Below, in pieces: positions 25,085 through 37,113 of a stretch of 64,000 bases of DNA. The stretch comes from Straminergon stramineum (Eukaryota > Streptophyta > Bryopsida > Hypnales > Calliergonaceae). Below the pieces are notes generated by a model. The model was not told the DNA's origin. It did no database searches and worked only from the letters and a program-made list of their open reading frames with translations. The DNA lies in contig OY987270.1 in assembly GCA_963920665.1 (NCBI GenBank), positions 21,292,019-21,356,018 on the forward strand. Direction: 5' to 3'. The position numbers were made by a program, and so were the translations under genes. Position 1 is the stretch's first letter. Each line of letters starts with the position of its first letter.

Positions 25085-26660
25085 CCCACCTAGGACATTA
25101 AATTGTCCATTCAAAGGTAGGCCCAGCCTACATTGCGCACGGGTTGGACCATGGGACCCTGTGGCAAGCTAGCCTATCCTGAATGGAGCACGGACCGGAT
25201 TGACCTACCTAATGCCCATTGCAACAAGACAGATCCAAGACGGCGACTCGATGGAGACGACAGCAAGCCAACAGGGACACATCAACTTCGTCCACCGACA
25301 GAGGCGACGTCTTGCGACCTAGGAAAAGGAATGTCATGTAATAATACCTACGGATCTCCTCCTCCTGTGTTCTGTTGCATTTTAGTTGCTCATGCAATGT
25401 TGCAGTGTGTTTTGAGGTCAAGGAACACATTGAGTAGAGTCCATTGCTTATACAAAGGTAGAGTGGATACTTAGGGTTGAGGGTATATTGACATTGCACA
25501 TTTGTTGCCGTTCATGTCGTTTACAATTTCAGGTTTTGGCCCACATCATTTGGATTTTATGTGTGCCTCCGCTCTTTAGTCTGGCTCATGAAATTGGTGG
25601 CTTCCAATTTTTTTGGCTTGTAGGAGGTCAGATCAATTGTTTTGGTTTCGAGAGATGCGGATTATGGAACCTTTTTGTTCGTCAAGGCTTAGCGGTTTCA
25701 TAACTTGTTTTTCCTCAAAAGCTTTGTTCAATACTCATGGTTTGCTTGACAACGTGAACTCTCCATGGAGTTTGTGTGTGCGTAACGTTTGTGAACTAAA
25801 GCGTACCGTAAATGAGTGAGATATGTCACATAGATGCACATAAATTGGAGAGTATTTTGATGCAATGCGACGATGTGACAATGACAAAGTCTATATAATT
25901 GGACTGAGATCAAGTAGATGCAAACAACATCCTATACATGCATTACTAAACTCTGAACATGACAAGAAGAAACGGAATTGTGAGACAAACAATGGAGACA
26001 ACCCCAACAACATGAAGAATGCCCTTTTGTGTCCCTTGAACCCTAAATCGCCACTATAAACCCTAATGCAATTAAGGTGGCAAAAATGTATTGCATAAGG
26101 AAATCAAGGACATTTTGAATTTGAAATGTAGCATGACCGTCACGTTCCAATAGTCTGTTTCAAGAGCTTATAGAACATATGCCAACCTAATTTGTAACTG
26201 CCTTCAAATATTATTATGCCTACTAGTCTCTTGTTCCACACTCGGCACCCGATGTTTCATTTAAGATATCGTAGAACATACAGCATCTTTAGTTTTAACT
26301 ACCCTCAAACGACCTTAACCCTAATTTAATCATGTTCAGCAAGTATTATCACACGAAGTTCTGTTCAGGACCATGCCCTTGGTTCAGCACACAACGTCCT
26401 GTCACCTAGGTTATAGGAAGTCACCTTCGTTGGCAAACGAAGTTGTTGCGTCCTTGTTGACTTGTTGTTGCCTTCGTCTCCGTCGAGTCACTATCGCACT
26501 GCCATCTTGTCACGATGGACATCAAGTGGGTCAACCCAAGCCACGCTCCATTCAAGGTGGGCCAGCCTACCTTAGGGGCCCATGGTCTAGCCCGCGTGCC
26601 ACGTAGGTCGGGCCCACCTTCGAATGGATGATTCAACATCCTATTCCACCTACCAATACA
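25085..26660. mobile_element. GC-rich long inverted repeat, possible foldback element
   Basis: 25085-25345 and 26370-26660 are inverted copies by eye, similar over about 250 bp. Shared blocks after inversion include TCCATTCRAAGGT, GACCATGGG, GAATGGAGC and CAACTTCGT. Both arms are much richer in G and C than their flanks. The 1-kb centre has no recognised coding sequence. No target-site duplication was found, so two opposed copies of one repeat is an alternative to a single foldback transposon. Confidence 0.55.
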
Positions 26661-27641
26661 TGTATGTAAGGAGGCCCTTAGAGGGTTACAATCCACAAAC
26701 TTGAAAAAATTATCATAAATAAGCCACATGCTAGAAAAGTCATTTTTTTTCTAGATTCTTGTGTTGACTTCAAGGTAAAAATATTCTTTCATAGATTCTT
26801 TCAGAATGATACTTCAAAGTTAAAGGTACCCCTCTAAGGTAAGAACACCTAAAACAGACATGAGTCATTTGTGGACATCTAAAAAACCACCTAAATCCAA
26901 GGGCTTGTGGACCCAAAGTAGACAAGTGGGGTTCTAAAGTAGAGAGGTGGGGTTCCAAGAAGTTGTCACTCTTTCAAGAAGTAGCCAATCACTAGCACTT
27001 GATTCAAGTTTAGAGTGTGTTGCTTTTGGTGGTTTTTGTGCCCGTTTTGGTGTTAGTCTAGTGTCCACAGTTGTTTTCTAAAATTCATGTAATATTCATA
27101 CAAGCTTGGAAAAATATGAAACCAATTTTGTTGGTTTCCTAAACCATTTCCTACCCCGCAGATAACATTTTTTTTTTGCACAGACCCTCATGATCACGTC
27201 ATCTCTAATAAGCGTCTGTTTAAGGTGTTCAATTGGTCAATAACTTCAAGTTATAAAGGTGAAACTTTTGCCACACAAGTGACATGCTCAGTCATACACC
27301 CAACTTTCCGCCATAACCCAAAACAAATAAAAACAAGAAACCCTAATCCCGAGAACTTATCGCCAGCCGACTGCCACGACCCATCACCGTACGCTTAACC
27401 GAATCATCCTTGGTCTTTCCAATCATCCAGAAGAAGGCTTTTGGCAGACATACAGGGGAAAATAATATCCCCCCATTTTCATGCAAACCCTAGATCCCCA
27501 CAACTTGGCAACATTTGCTGTCGCCATTGATTGTCCTTCACACACATTGCGTGCCTCCACTTGCGTCTTCACACAGAGCTTCTCGACGGCATCCCCGGCG
27601 CCTTTCAAAACGACTGATTTCATCGATTTCGTCGCGATCTG

Positions 27642-28481
27642 GTGAGTATTTCCATCCCATCATTGTTGGGTTCGACTTGGAATTGATGCCCCTGCTCCAA
27701 ATTGCTCATCTTTCTCGGAATTGCACATCTTTCGGTGTCGAAGGAGCTTCGAGATCGAGCTTCGGGATCGAGCTTCGGATTCTGTTTGATTTCGTGAATC
27801 TTGGTCAACGGAACGCTTCTTTTGTTCGAATTTCGAGGTTGGATGTGATTTGGAGATTTGGCGAGGTTCTGAAGTTTTGGAGCCTTGTGATCAGGTTTCA
27901 AGTTTCGAGGTTGTTAGTCGCTTTTGAGGCGGTTTTGGATTAGTACCTCTTTGTGGTGAGGTTAAGTGATGGTGGATTTATTAATGATTTGTTTGTGTGT
28001 CTGGAGTTTGGTTTGGATACGGATTATGTGCGAATTGGTTTCGTCAACGTTGTTATGTAGTGGGGGTGATTAAGGAGTTTTGTTTAGGAGTTATGCTAAT
28101 TTGATCGGAGTTTTTGATGAAATTGTTGTAGGCGATCTGCTTAGAGAGAGGTTCATGCTACGATTATGTTATAATGTCACCTAATGTATGCATCTTTGTG
28201 CGCAGACGAAGCCTAGATTGGGTTTTATAGCGTTAGGGTTTCGGTGTCTAGGTTCTGTTTCGCGGGGCTTGTGTTTTGAAGGTTCTGTTTTGGGAAAACC
28301 TTCAGTAACAGCACTACGTGTGTCTGGAGTGCGCTGATTAAGGGTTCTCTGATTACGGTTTGAATAAACGGGAGCGATTGAAACGGTTTTGATTGCATAT
28401 TTTTCATCGACATCAATCTTCTCCGTAGATGTTACGAATAGATGAAAATGTGATCTAGTATATGTTTTGGTGATTATACAG
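27642..28481 (+). other. Probable 5'UTR intron of the DET2-type gene
   Basis: A good donor (CTG/GTGAGT) at 27642 and an acceptor ending TTATACAG at 28481 bracket a T-rich stretch without coding frame, directly before the DET2 start exon. A second acceptor-like site (GTGCGCAG) lies at 28205. The region upstream (about 27400-27641) is GC-richer and CT-rich, suiting a leader and promoter. RNA evidence would be needed to fix it. Confidence 0.4.
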
Positions 28482-28568
28482 GTCCGAGTTGGGTCCTACA
28501 CCTTAGGGTTTCGGTGTCTAGGTTCTGTTTCTCTCATTGAAGGTATGTTGCGTTCCCAGGTGCGAGCC

Positions 28569-29661
28569 ATGGAGGAGGTGGTGGTGGACAGCAATTTCGA
28601 TGAAGGTTTGTACCCGATTGCCTTGTTGGGATTCTTCGTCATGATCGTGATCATGTTCATCATTGTCAATTACATCAATGCACCCTACGGTCGCCATGTG
28701 AAACGGGGATGGGGCTTTGGCGTGGCGGTGCGCGAAGCTTGGATCATCATGGAGTCACCGGCGTTGTTCGTCATGGCTCTCATCTATCACACAGGCCAAT
28801 TCCACTTGCTTCATGTTCCTCATGTTCTTCTCAGGTACTGGCTTTCTTTGCTTTGGTGAGCTTTAGGAAGGGTATTAATCATTGATACTAAGAGCTTGGA
28901 TTGATCTCACATGTACACTCCAGCATCGACCTCATGTTTAAACTCGTTCCTGCATAGTTTTTTCTTCCTAACGACCTGTTGGCATGGATGTGTGGTGGTA
29001 CGAAATGCTTTGAGATAGGGTTTGTAGCACAGCAGTGATGTTGGTTTTGTGCTTTGAGATAGGGTTCAAGCTCATCAGTGATGTTGGTTTTGTGCTTTGA
29101 GATAGGGTTCAAGCTCATCAGTGATATTGGATTTGTGCCAGGTTGCATCAGGTACACTACATCCACCGAACTCTCATATTTCCTTTCCGTATGAGAGCAG
29201 ACGGGAAGGCTATGCCGGTGTCCGTGGTAGTGGTAGGGTTTCTATTCAACGTGTACAATTCCTATCTGCAAGCACGGTGGATCTCCCATTATGGGTCATA
29301 TCCCACTTCCTGGCTGTCAAGCCCCCAGTTCTTGCTGGGCGTCACGCTCTTCCTTGGAGGATTCGCCTGCAACATTTGGGCGGACAACGTGTTGCTGAAC
29401 CTGCGGACAGACAAAGAAGACCGCTCGTACAAAATCCCCAGAGGTTTTTTGTACGAGTATGTCACGTGTCCCAACTATCTCAGCGAGGTCGTGGAGTGGT
29501 TGGGCTGGGCGATCATGACGAATTCCCTTGCAGGCTTTGCCTTTTTCTTGGCCACTCTGGCCGTTCTGGCGCCCCGTGCAAAGGGTCATCACCAGTGGTA
29601 CTACAAAAAGTTCAGCGATTATCCGAAAAATCGCAAGGCCCTCATTCCTTTTATTTATTGA
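28569..29661 (+). CDS. DET2: Steroid 5-alpha-reductase, DET2 family
   Basis: NADPH-dependent membrane enzyme that saturates the delta-4 double bond of 3-oxo-steroids; in angiosperms this is a brassinosteroid biosynthesis step at the ER. Two exons, 28569-28834 and 29142-29661, joined in phase by a GT-AG intron, give 261 residues; Arabidopsis DET2 has 262. Hydrophobic helices start near residues 15-35. Family motifs in order: NYINAPYGRH (34-43), Glu62 in IMESPALF, HYIHRTLIFPFR (94-105), GFACNIWAD (162-170), YKIPRGFLYEYVTCPNYLSE (185-204) and the C-terminal KALIPFIY. Glu62 and Tyr95 match the catalytic Glu/Tyr pair of mammalian SRD5A2. Glu204 is the position changed in the Arabidopsis det2-1 mutant. 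The start at 28569 (GCCATGG) gives the family length; an in-frame ATG at 28545 would add eight residues. In a non-seed plant the native substrate is uncertain. Confidence 0.93.
29007..29136 (+). repeat. Triplicated 43/44-bp repeat in the DET2 intron
   Basis: Units start at 29007, 29051 and 29094, each opening GCTTTGAGATAGGG and closing TTGGWTTTGT. The last unit ends five bases before the 3' splice site (AG at 29140-29141). Confidence 0.9.
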
Positions 29662-30741
29662 GGAGAATACATGCCAACTGTAGCATACATGCCAGGTTTG
29701 CCTTCAGGTCTCTTTTTCAGTTATTTGTATAGAGATATATAGGGGCTTTTCAGTTGCCCTTCAACAATACTGCAGATCAGAGATCTGCAATACTGTAGAC
29801 TAGCAGGTACAGTTGATCATGATATAGAGCACTGACGTTGTCCAAATCTCGGATAGTGTAATGTTGTTTTTACACCAATGACTATATTCACATGTAATCA
29901 GATTTGTGTAATTAGGGGTTGTGATTAAGGGTTGTGATTGAAGGGCGTGTTAGAAGCCATTCTTTCTGTGCTGCTGTGGCTTTTCAGCAAGTGTTGACAC
30001 AGTAGATTTGACGCCATCAATGATCTCACAAGCCTGCCGGCTGCCAGAAAATTGGTGCTATCCGAGTAAGTTATGTTCACCATAACACGCACTTTGTTTC
30101 GATGTCAAGATTCGGTAGTATGTTTTGCAGGAGTAGTACATCTGTCATCGCGGTATGGTGCCGATTTTCTGCATAGATACGTTAAAGGTGGAACTTCAGA
30201 AGAAAACTTTGCAGATTTAATGACGGAGTCCCTTTTCGTTCTCAAGTACTGGTAGTGGACCACCCATGTCACGATGTGTGAACAAGATTTTGTCAACAAA
30301 GTGTAGAAGGAAACTTCGCACATGTAGTCCAATATATTCCCAATTATTTGACCATGATCCATATGACTCACTATATATCAAGATTCGGAGTCTGTCAACA
30401 AGCTAACTATATTCGATCACGTAGTACATCTGTCGTCATGCAAAATCAAAATTTCTGATACCCAGCATATGGAACTAAAATGTTTTTTGGTCACACCTAT
30501 TTTATTGGAAATTGGATTTTGTTTCGTACAAAAGTGAACACATGGAACCGAAACGTCTTGGGGACCAGATGATAATGATTTTCTATCATATGGGAGGCTG
30601 TCCTTGTAGCACTGTATCATTGCCTGGCCCTGCAAGTAGCAAGGCCATTCAAGAACTTTTATCATACAAGTGGCATTCTTATTGATAATTTTTGTGAATG
30701 CAAGGCCTCCTTTCCTTGGGATCCAGAGTCAACAAAGTAAT
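29662..30741. other. DET2 3' flank
   Basis: Probable 3'UTR in the first few hundred bases. A partial duplication is visible: TCAAGATTCGG and GTAGTACATCTGTC occur near 30105-30145 and again near 30380-30435. Short open frames here have no conserved motifs. No gene called. Confidence 0.4.
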
Positions 30742-30971
30742 TTAACCCTTAAATGTCAAAGCGGACGTTTTGTGTCCAATGGATGACAAAGAATCTCTCC
30801 ATGTAGGATAGAACTACAACTATTCATCCTTAGAATTTTGTGAGAAAAGGGTAGGTTTTCTATAGTAGTATGACTTCCAATGAATATTTTTTATTTTTTT
30901 AAAGTAGATGATGTTACACGGTTCCATAAGGGAGGATTTCTACGGGCACTTGTCCGTCCTTTAAGGGTTAA
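30742..30971 (+). mobile_element. TTAA-flanked MITE, family A copy 2 (best preserved)
   Basis: The 230-bp element has termini TTAACCCTTAAATG and CTTTAAGGGTTAA; 12 terminal bases are inverted repeats. Bases outside TTAA do not match, so TTAA itself is the likely target-site duplication, with the element starting CCC, as in piggyBac-type transposons. The motif GGACGTTTTGTGTCC begins 21 nt from the left TTAA (30763-30777). Non-coding. Confidence 0.75.
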
Positions 30972-32225
30972 CTATGTAAGTCACAAACCATTGCTATGCT
31001 ATCAATTGCAAATTTTCAAATGATGAGTCAAGCATGTTCTAATGTATTTACCTACACTTGATTGTGACCCCTTTCTAATAACGTCCCTATAGATTCTTGC
31101 CTAAAATGTATTGCCTCTATTGAAGAGAACTTAGGATTGCTTTTGGATATATCTATTTTAGCACTTTGAAAATTCATAGTTTATTCACAAAGAGTCCCAA
31201 AAATGCATGAGAAGAGAATCCAAAATATTCTTGATTGTCCAAAACATCCAAAAGAAATTAGGCAATTTAATAATAGGAACCACATTCCATTGTTTATTTA
31301 GGCACAATTAATAATAGCTACTATAGTAATTTCTGACCAGGTGCTTTGTAGAAAGGGTGAGCTTGAACTCATCCTTAGTGTAATAGCCTTAGGATCTCTA
31401 CAAACCTCTTCGGGTTGTACTACTCCATATGGCTTAATGCGCTTTTTTGGACTAGTGTCCCACGTATTGGCTTCACTACACAAGTCAAATTTTGGAGGGA
31501 CAAATTCACAGTGGTCAAATTCTGACAAATTTGGCAAAATCTTAGTGAAAAAAAGTCCAGATATAGCTCCAAACTTGCACTAGAGGTTTTCATTTTTTTC
31601 AGTTCCTTGGTACTCAAACCTAAAGATAATTTGATTACTTTGGAAAATTTATAATAAACAAACAGTCAAATGAACTACATGAGGCTACAAGAGGTGTTGT
31701 CCCAATAACATTGGTTTAATTATCAAGTAAGATAGTTTTACAAACTTTCACAAAGTAACTTTTGTTGATGCAATGCATCCTCCACTTTGGTCAAGAGCTA
31801 AAAATTGGAACTCCTGTAGAACATCTAATATATCATTGATTCATGTAGAGCATTGGCTTTCTTCTTTCCATAAAGAAATTACATATTTTTCTGAAAGCTT
31901 TTTCATTGATGAAATTAATAAGATGAAGTGGAATTTTCACAACAATCATTATTAAATCAAGATATTACTGAGCACTTAGGGGATAATTCCTTAGTACTTG
32001 AACTAAATATACCAAAGTCACCTTCAACACATTTTTGCCAAATAATTATTTAAAATTGGTACATAATTTTGTAGCTTCTTGAGGGAATGTGTTTTGTTGT
32101 ATGTAGGGATTATCCACAAAATACATCCATAAAGAGTACATGACTCGAACCTAAAAATATGGAAAAAATAACTTCTATTTAGTCCTTGACTTATAGTTAC
32201 ATGTTTGTCAAAAAGTTAATAAGGT

Positions 32226-32430
32226 AGGAGGTCCATAAAGCTCTCATCTAAGAGATAAAATCAGAATTGGGGAAGGTAAAACTTCTTGAAATATTTTTCA
32301 ATAATATTCCCTTAAAATACAAATGGAGTTGGCATCTAACCCAAGTTGTTTCATATTTTTTGGAGTTTTGTGGAATTAGTTTTGAATTTTTGAAGTTGAA
32401 ATGGCATAGGGCTTTGAAATCACCCATCTC
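32226..32430 (+). repeat. Dispersed repeat, related to 63211-63420
   Basis: Shares AGGAGGTCCATAAA, CTTGAAATATTTTTCA, TTGGCATCTAACCCAAGTTG and GAATTTTTGAAGTTGAAA with 63211-63420 in the same order and orientation. No coding content. Confidence 0.75.
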
Positions 32431-32731
32431 CTCTTATGTATATTATTTGTACATCATTGATACAATAAAAAAAAATTAACATGTTCAAATAGTGTACATT
32501 TATAGAGGTGGGCGATTTTAGAGCCTCTGCCCTTTTAAAATCTCCTACCTTACACATGGCTAAGAACTTCTTCCATCTTTGTTGTATTGTGCTAGCCCAA
32601 TCACCTTCTTTTCAATGTACAATACAATATTTCAATAACTAAATCTCGCCGACAATGACAAATTCATTCATTGCATCTTGCTTAAAGTTAAGTGCATCAT
32701 TATTGACAAATCATTATAATATTTTACTATA

Positions 32732-32923
32732 GGTAGAACCTCTCTTAGTGCATAATGCTAGGACTATACCTTAAGAGAGGTTTATGCATTTGCAGAGGCG
32801 AATTAATGGTCACTAACTAACCTGACATTTAACTAAACTACTTTCTAAAAAAAAAAAATCCTTGAAATTGGGCCCACCCACAAACCTCTCTATTACATAT
32901 TATGCAATAAGAGAGGTTCTACA
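32732..32923. mobile_element. MITE with GTAGAACCTCTCTTA termini
   Basis: The left end GGTAGAACCTCTCTTAGTGC and the inverse of the right end (TGTAGAACCTCTCTTATTGC) differ at two of 20 bases. TA flanks both sides (32730-32731 and 32924-32925). A second internal AGAGAGGTTT pair extends the foldback. About 192 bp, non-coding; fits a TA-inserting MITE. Confidence 0.65.
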
Positions 32924-33953
32924 TATACTATCCTTAGTTGCAACTTAGCCAATTTTGATTCTATTTTTTTGACATTAGATGTGGTATATTCTACATCATT
33001 TTCTTAGAGGAGGTAGTGCTCAATCAACCTACTCAATGTTATCAAGGGTTAGTTTGGCAATTTAATTATTATTACTTAGTTATTTGAAAACTAATAAATA
33101 ATTCTTCAATAACTTTCAACAATCCTTCAAATAATCTTGGAAGTTGAATGGTTTTCTTCATTGCATAGGAAATTGATAGTCATGGCTTTTAATGAATTCA
33201 TGCTTTTTATAGTATCCTTTATTTGATGTAAAGTTAGAAGAATGAATTTGGATTTGACATTATTTTGTGGACATGTCTTGATATCAAGTTGTACATGTAT
33301 CTTTTCCAACATTTTGACTTTCTTTATATTTAATTTTCCTTGGATTGAGCAAAGTCACTCAATATTAATTTCTAAAATCATTTGGCTTTAAAAATTTTAA
33401 TTATTTTCTATTGAAGGTAACCTCACACTACATTATAGAGAAAGAGACAATCCACTTTAGAAGCTAATAGCCACTTATATAAAGCCCTAACCATACTTGT
33501 GCTTTCAAAATTATTAGGCATGATTTCTCCTCTATGTCGGTATATTTTGCTAGAAGTTTAAACAACAATTATTTTAATCTTGTGATAATTTTAAAGTTTC
33601 TTCAAGTCTTAACTTTGAAAATTTATACTAAATACAAAAACTTTCCAAAAACTAAAGAACTTCATCTTTTTTTTAAAAATTAAAATAATAATATATTTTT
33701 AATTTTAATTTTATCTATAAATATCAACCTAAATGAACAATTTATGTCTTTCCAACTTAGCTAAATAATATTGAGTTACAAATTATTGACAAATGCTAGT
33801 CTCTAATAACTAGAAGTGATACCTGTCAAGCTTTTTATATCATTGTCATGTAAACTTGCCCTAGTATTAGTTATCATGAGGGTGAGACTCCCTACTTTTA
33901 AAATTCTTCACCAATCCAAAGTAAAGTCTCCACTTAAAGCCTAAAGCACCCTA

Positions 33954-35194
33954 TGTTGCGACCCTAGTAACACCTTACAGCTCCAATTTCAGTATCACTT
34001 AGGCCCAACTAGCTAACACTACACATGCCACGCACTCACAGCATTAGCTCTCATTTCCAACTCACATTGCTAAGTCCTAGTCCCCGGGACTACTAACATG
34101 CACTCCACTCATGACACTTGGCATGTCACTTAATGACATGGGGTGGAACTTCCATCTTATTGTGCTAGGACCCGTAGTGGCACTACTTACCACGGTCCTA
34201 ACCACCTTTGGTTGTCATCCCACTCCATACTAGGCTTGTTGTATACTTGCTACAACACAACTCGGGACACATTGCCAAAGGCCTAGCAAGGAGCGAAACT
34301 CCAACCAACTGGTGCCTTGGGACACACACACAAGTGTCCCATAGAGCCCTCAAGCTAGTAGTGAAGTTGCATCATCAACCTTGAGTCATCAGGACTCACC
34401 AAGACTCCAAGAAGGAGTGAGGAGTGAAGCCAACCTCTCGTATAGTACCTTATGTGGCATTTCACAGACCCCCCCCCCCCTTGTGGATCAAAGGTACTTC
34501 CCAAATCCCCTTGGGTTTTGGAAGACCATCCATTTCCAATCGAAATCGCCAAGTTTCAACTTTGTTTGGACTCCCGAACTTCCAAATGGCATGACTTTGC
34601 AATCAAGGCTCCAAATCCCACAAGTGAGCCCATTTTGGATATCTAGGAAACAAGTAGATGCCGATGAAATACTCACTTGTTCCATTTGAAAAAGTTTTCA
34701 CAAAGTTATGGCCCTCCAAAGATTCAAATTCACCAGGAACTATGTCATGCCTTCACCACGGCCCCTCTCTTGGCCATAACTTTTGTCTCATGTCTTAGAA
34801 CCTTGTAATACTTGACATTATATCTCCCTTGTCTTTATAACTTTCCAATGATATGCTACATGCCATATTTTGTTGAGGGATTCTTTAGGAACCTCTTACA
34901 CCTAACCCTTGAGTGTCTTGGTGCCACCGGGACACCCCCAACTTTGAATGGTCATAACTTCTAGCCTACTAGTCCAAATCACACGTTCTTTGGATAGTTA
35001 AAAGCATCTTCTTAAGGACTTTCCAAGCATGTTATTATGATATTGTTATCTAGGGCGCTATTGCACCTTGTTTGCTCGGCAATCTCTCATCTCTCCCTTC
35101 TTCTTAGACTATTGCAAGACTTGGAAAGTCACCCCCAAGTTCCCCCTTGCTCACTAAGGCACTTCAGGCATCCCAAGGAGATAGGGGTGTGACA
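33954..35194. mobile_element. Solo LTR of a retrotransposon with perfect target-site duplication
   Basis: The 1241-bp segment is GC-richer than its surroundings, begins TGTTGCGACC and ends GGGTGTGACA, so it has TG...CA ends. Both sides carry the same 5 bases CCCTA (33949-33953 and 35195-35199). Read on the minus strand it starts TGTCACACCCC, a common start of plant Ty3-gypsy LTRs. There is no primer-binding site, polypurine tract, gag or pol next to it, so it is a single LTR left by LTR-LTR recombination. Orientation is likely minus but not proven. Contains a C tract at 34471-34480. Confidence 0.75.
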
Positions 35195-36360
35195 CCCTAT
35201 TTGTGCCAATATATACCAATAGTATACATTTCAAATTTTTTAATGCATTGGTTTACCAAATATACTCATGACATTGCTCCATACTATTTTCTCAACATTT
35301 CATACAAATCTACGTAATTAATAAAATAATTAATAATTTATTTTTTATTTTCTAATATGTACCCAAGTTATAGATCTTGAAATTAAATTTCATTATGGAC
35401 CTATATTTTAGATTGGACAATCTATTGAGCCTATTTGATGAACAATGTTAGTATATAATGGCCACAAAGTGACACAAATAGTCATTTTATGTGACTATAG
35501 TTGTGACTTTATATAACTAATAATGAACCCTTGGCCCCATGGAGTCTCTATCTATCCAATATTCCAATCAATGTTAGGCATTTTAGAAATATTGGAAAAC
35601 TGTAGATAATAGGGACACAATTTGATTTCATAATGGATATATTATACATACTTTATTTGTAAAAGACATCTATTTATTGTAAACACTAAGCGTCTAATGG
35701 ATGACTTCACCTCATATTGTCTGTAGGATGGAAAAAATATTTTTTCATCCAAATTATTTTGTTGAAGGTACTTGATTACATTTTCAATAAATAGTATTGC
35801 AAGTTTTCTCATTGTGGTATTATTGACCTCTCTAAAGAAGAAGATACTTAATCTACAGATTACCCTTGTAGTGTATTTTGGCCATTTTTTGCTATTTACT
35901 CTTGATGTGAATTTCAGACATAGAAATGATGTTTTTGAATTTGAGTCTGACTAATGGAATGAAGCTTATCAAGTGCAATTTCTACTCCAATTGTAAAATT
36001 TTGAAAAATTCCTAAATCTCAATATTTTATAACAATATGAACTTGAGGCCCATAAACATGGTTTGTTGATTTTCTAATTTTAGAATGATATTGTAACTTT
36101 GGTTTATACCATGATGTTCTACACTATAATACACATCTATGGTGAAAATTTCAGATTTTTTTAGTGTATTTTGTATTTGATATGAATTTTCATCATTTTT
36201 TTTCTAAAGAAATTTACAGTAATTTCATATTTTACCAAAAAAATGCTGAAAATTTCACAAATTGTAGCAGACATGTGATTTCATCCCTGAATAATAAATA
36301 TAAAATTTTTCATTCACATCAAGTTGGAAAACGGCAGCAAACAAAGAAATAGACAGTGAG
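35195..36360. other. AT-rich interval with dispersed-repeat fragments
   Basis: 35684-35750 resembles the left part of family A (ACTAAGCGTCTAATGGATGA). 35725-35960 shares ATTCAATAAATAGTATTG-type and GTAGTGTATTTTGGCCA-type blocks with 48960-49460. No gene. Confidence 0.5.
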
Positions 36361-37113
36361 GCTGGAACTCAGTGGTCATGGGCCCGTGGGTTAAGCTTAA
36401 CTTGGTCGCATTCTCGGCGTCTCTCTTCGAAGCTCCAGAATCGATAGCATTGCGGTTTTGTAGTTTGGTCACTTGATTTCCTGCTCCTTTGGCTTGTTGT
36501 CATCCCCACGAACAGAAGTCCTTCGTTGCTTTGTCTTGCCATTCTTTGGTGGGCTTCGAGATGGCTTTGTCGTTTGAATTCTGGATGCGGGAGTGACATT
36601 CCCTGGAGCGTCATTGCAATGTGATGCTGGGGATGCTTTCGGGGTCGGAAGGTGATGTCCGAAGGACGGTCGTCACCCATGTTGCATTTTGTTCTGCTGC
36701 GGTTTCAATAACCTAAAACAAATATTTCCCGAAGGAAAGCATTTGCGGAGGTCCAGTGGATGCGAAGACGATTATGGCGAAGCGCATTTTGTGTCTGAGG
36801 TTTTAGGTGTTGACTCCAAAACCTCTTTTGCTGTGAACCATAGTTTGTACCATTAGAGTTTAAAGGAAATTATATTTGTTCTTGTTGGCAAATTTTTACG
36901 GATTCCAATTGCACCAAAGAATGCGTTGTTAGGTTATCGCATGCAAAAGTTATTAAAGTTTTATTGGTAGGTGTTTTGATATTGCGCCTTTGACAAATGG
37001 GTGCATATTGATCAAGGCGATGTACAGCAACGGGACCTCTGATTAATTGGCGCTTTGGGGGTTTCTTCCATCACCAGAAGTGGAATTAGGGTTTCGAAAG
37101 TTTAGGGTTAGCA
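36361..37113 (+). promoter_or_regulatory. GC-richer upstream region of FIE
   Basis: Composition rises from about 36360 onward and stays mixed to the FIE start, suggesting promoter and leader. A 103-codon minus-strand open frame (36680-36369) lies here; it has basic, Arg/Ser/His-rich content without a recognised domain and may be chance. No core promoter element can be placed with confidence. Confidence 0.3.

Noticed and set aside
29121..29732. 203-codon + strand open frame overlapping DET2 exon 2
   Set aside because: Out of frame with the conserved reductase; an Arg-rich shadow of GC-richer coding sequence.
36369..36680. 103-codon minus-strand frame upstream of FIE
   Set aside because: No recognised domain and basic low-complexity content; more likely the GC-richer FIE promoter and leader than a gene.
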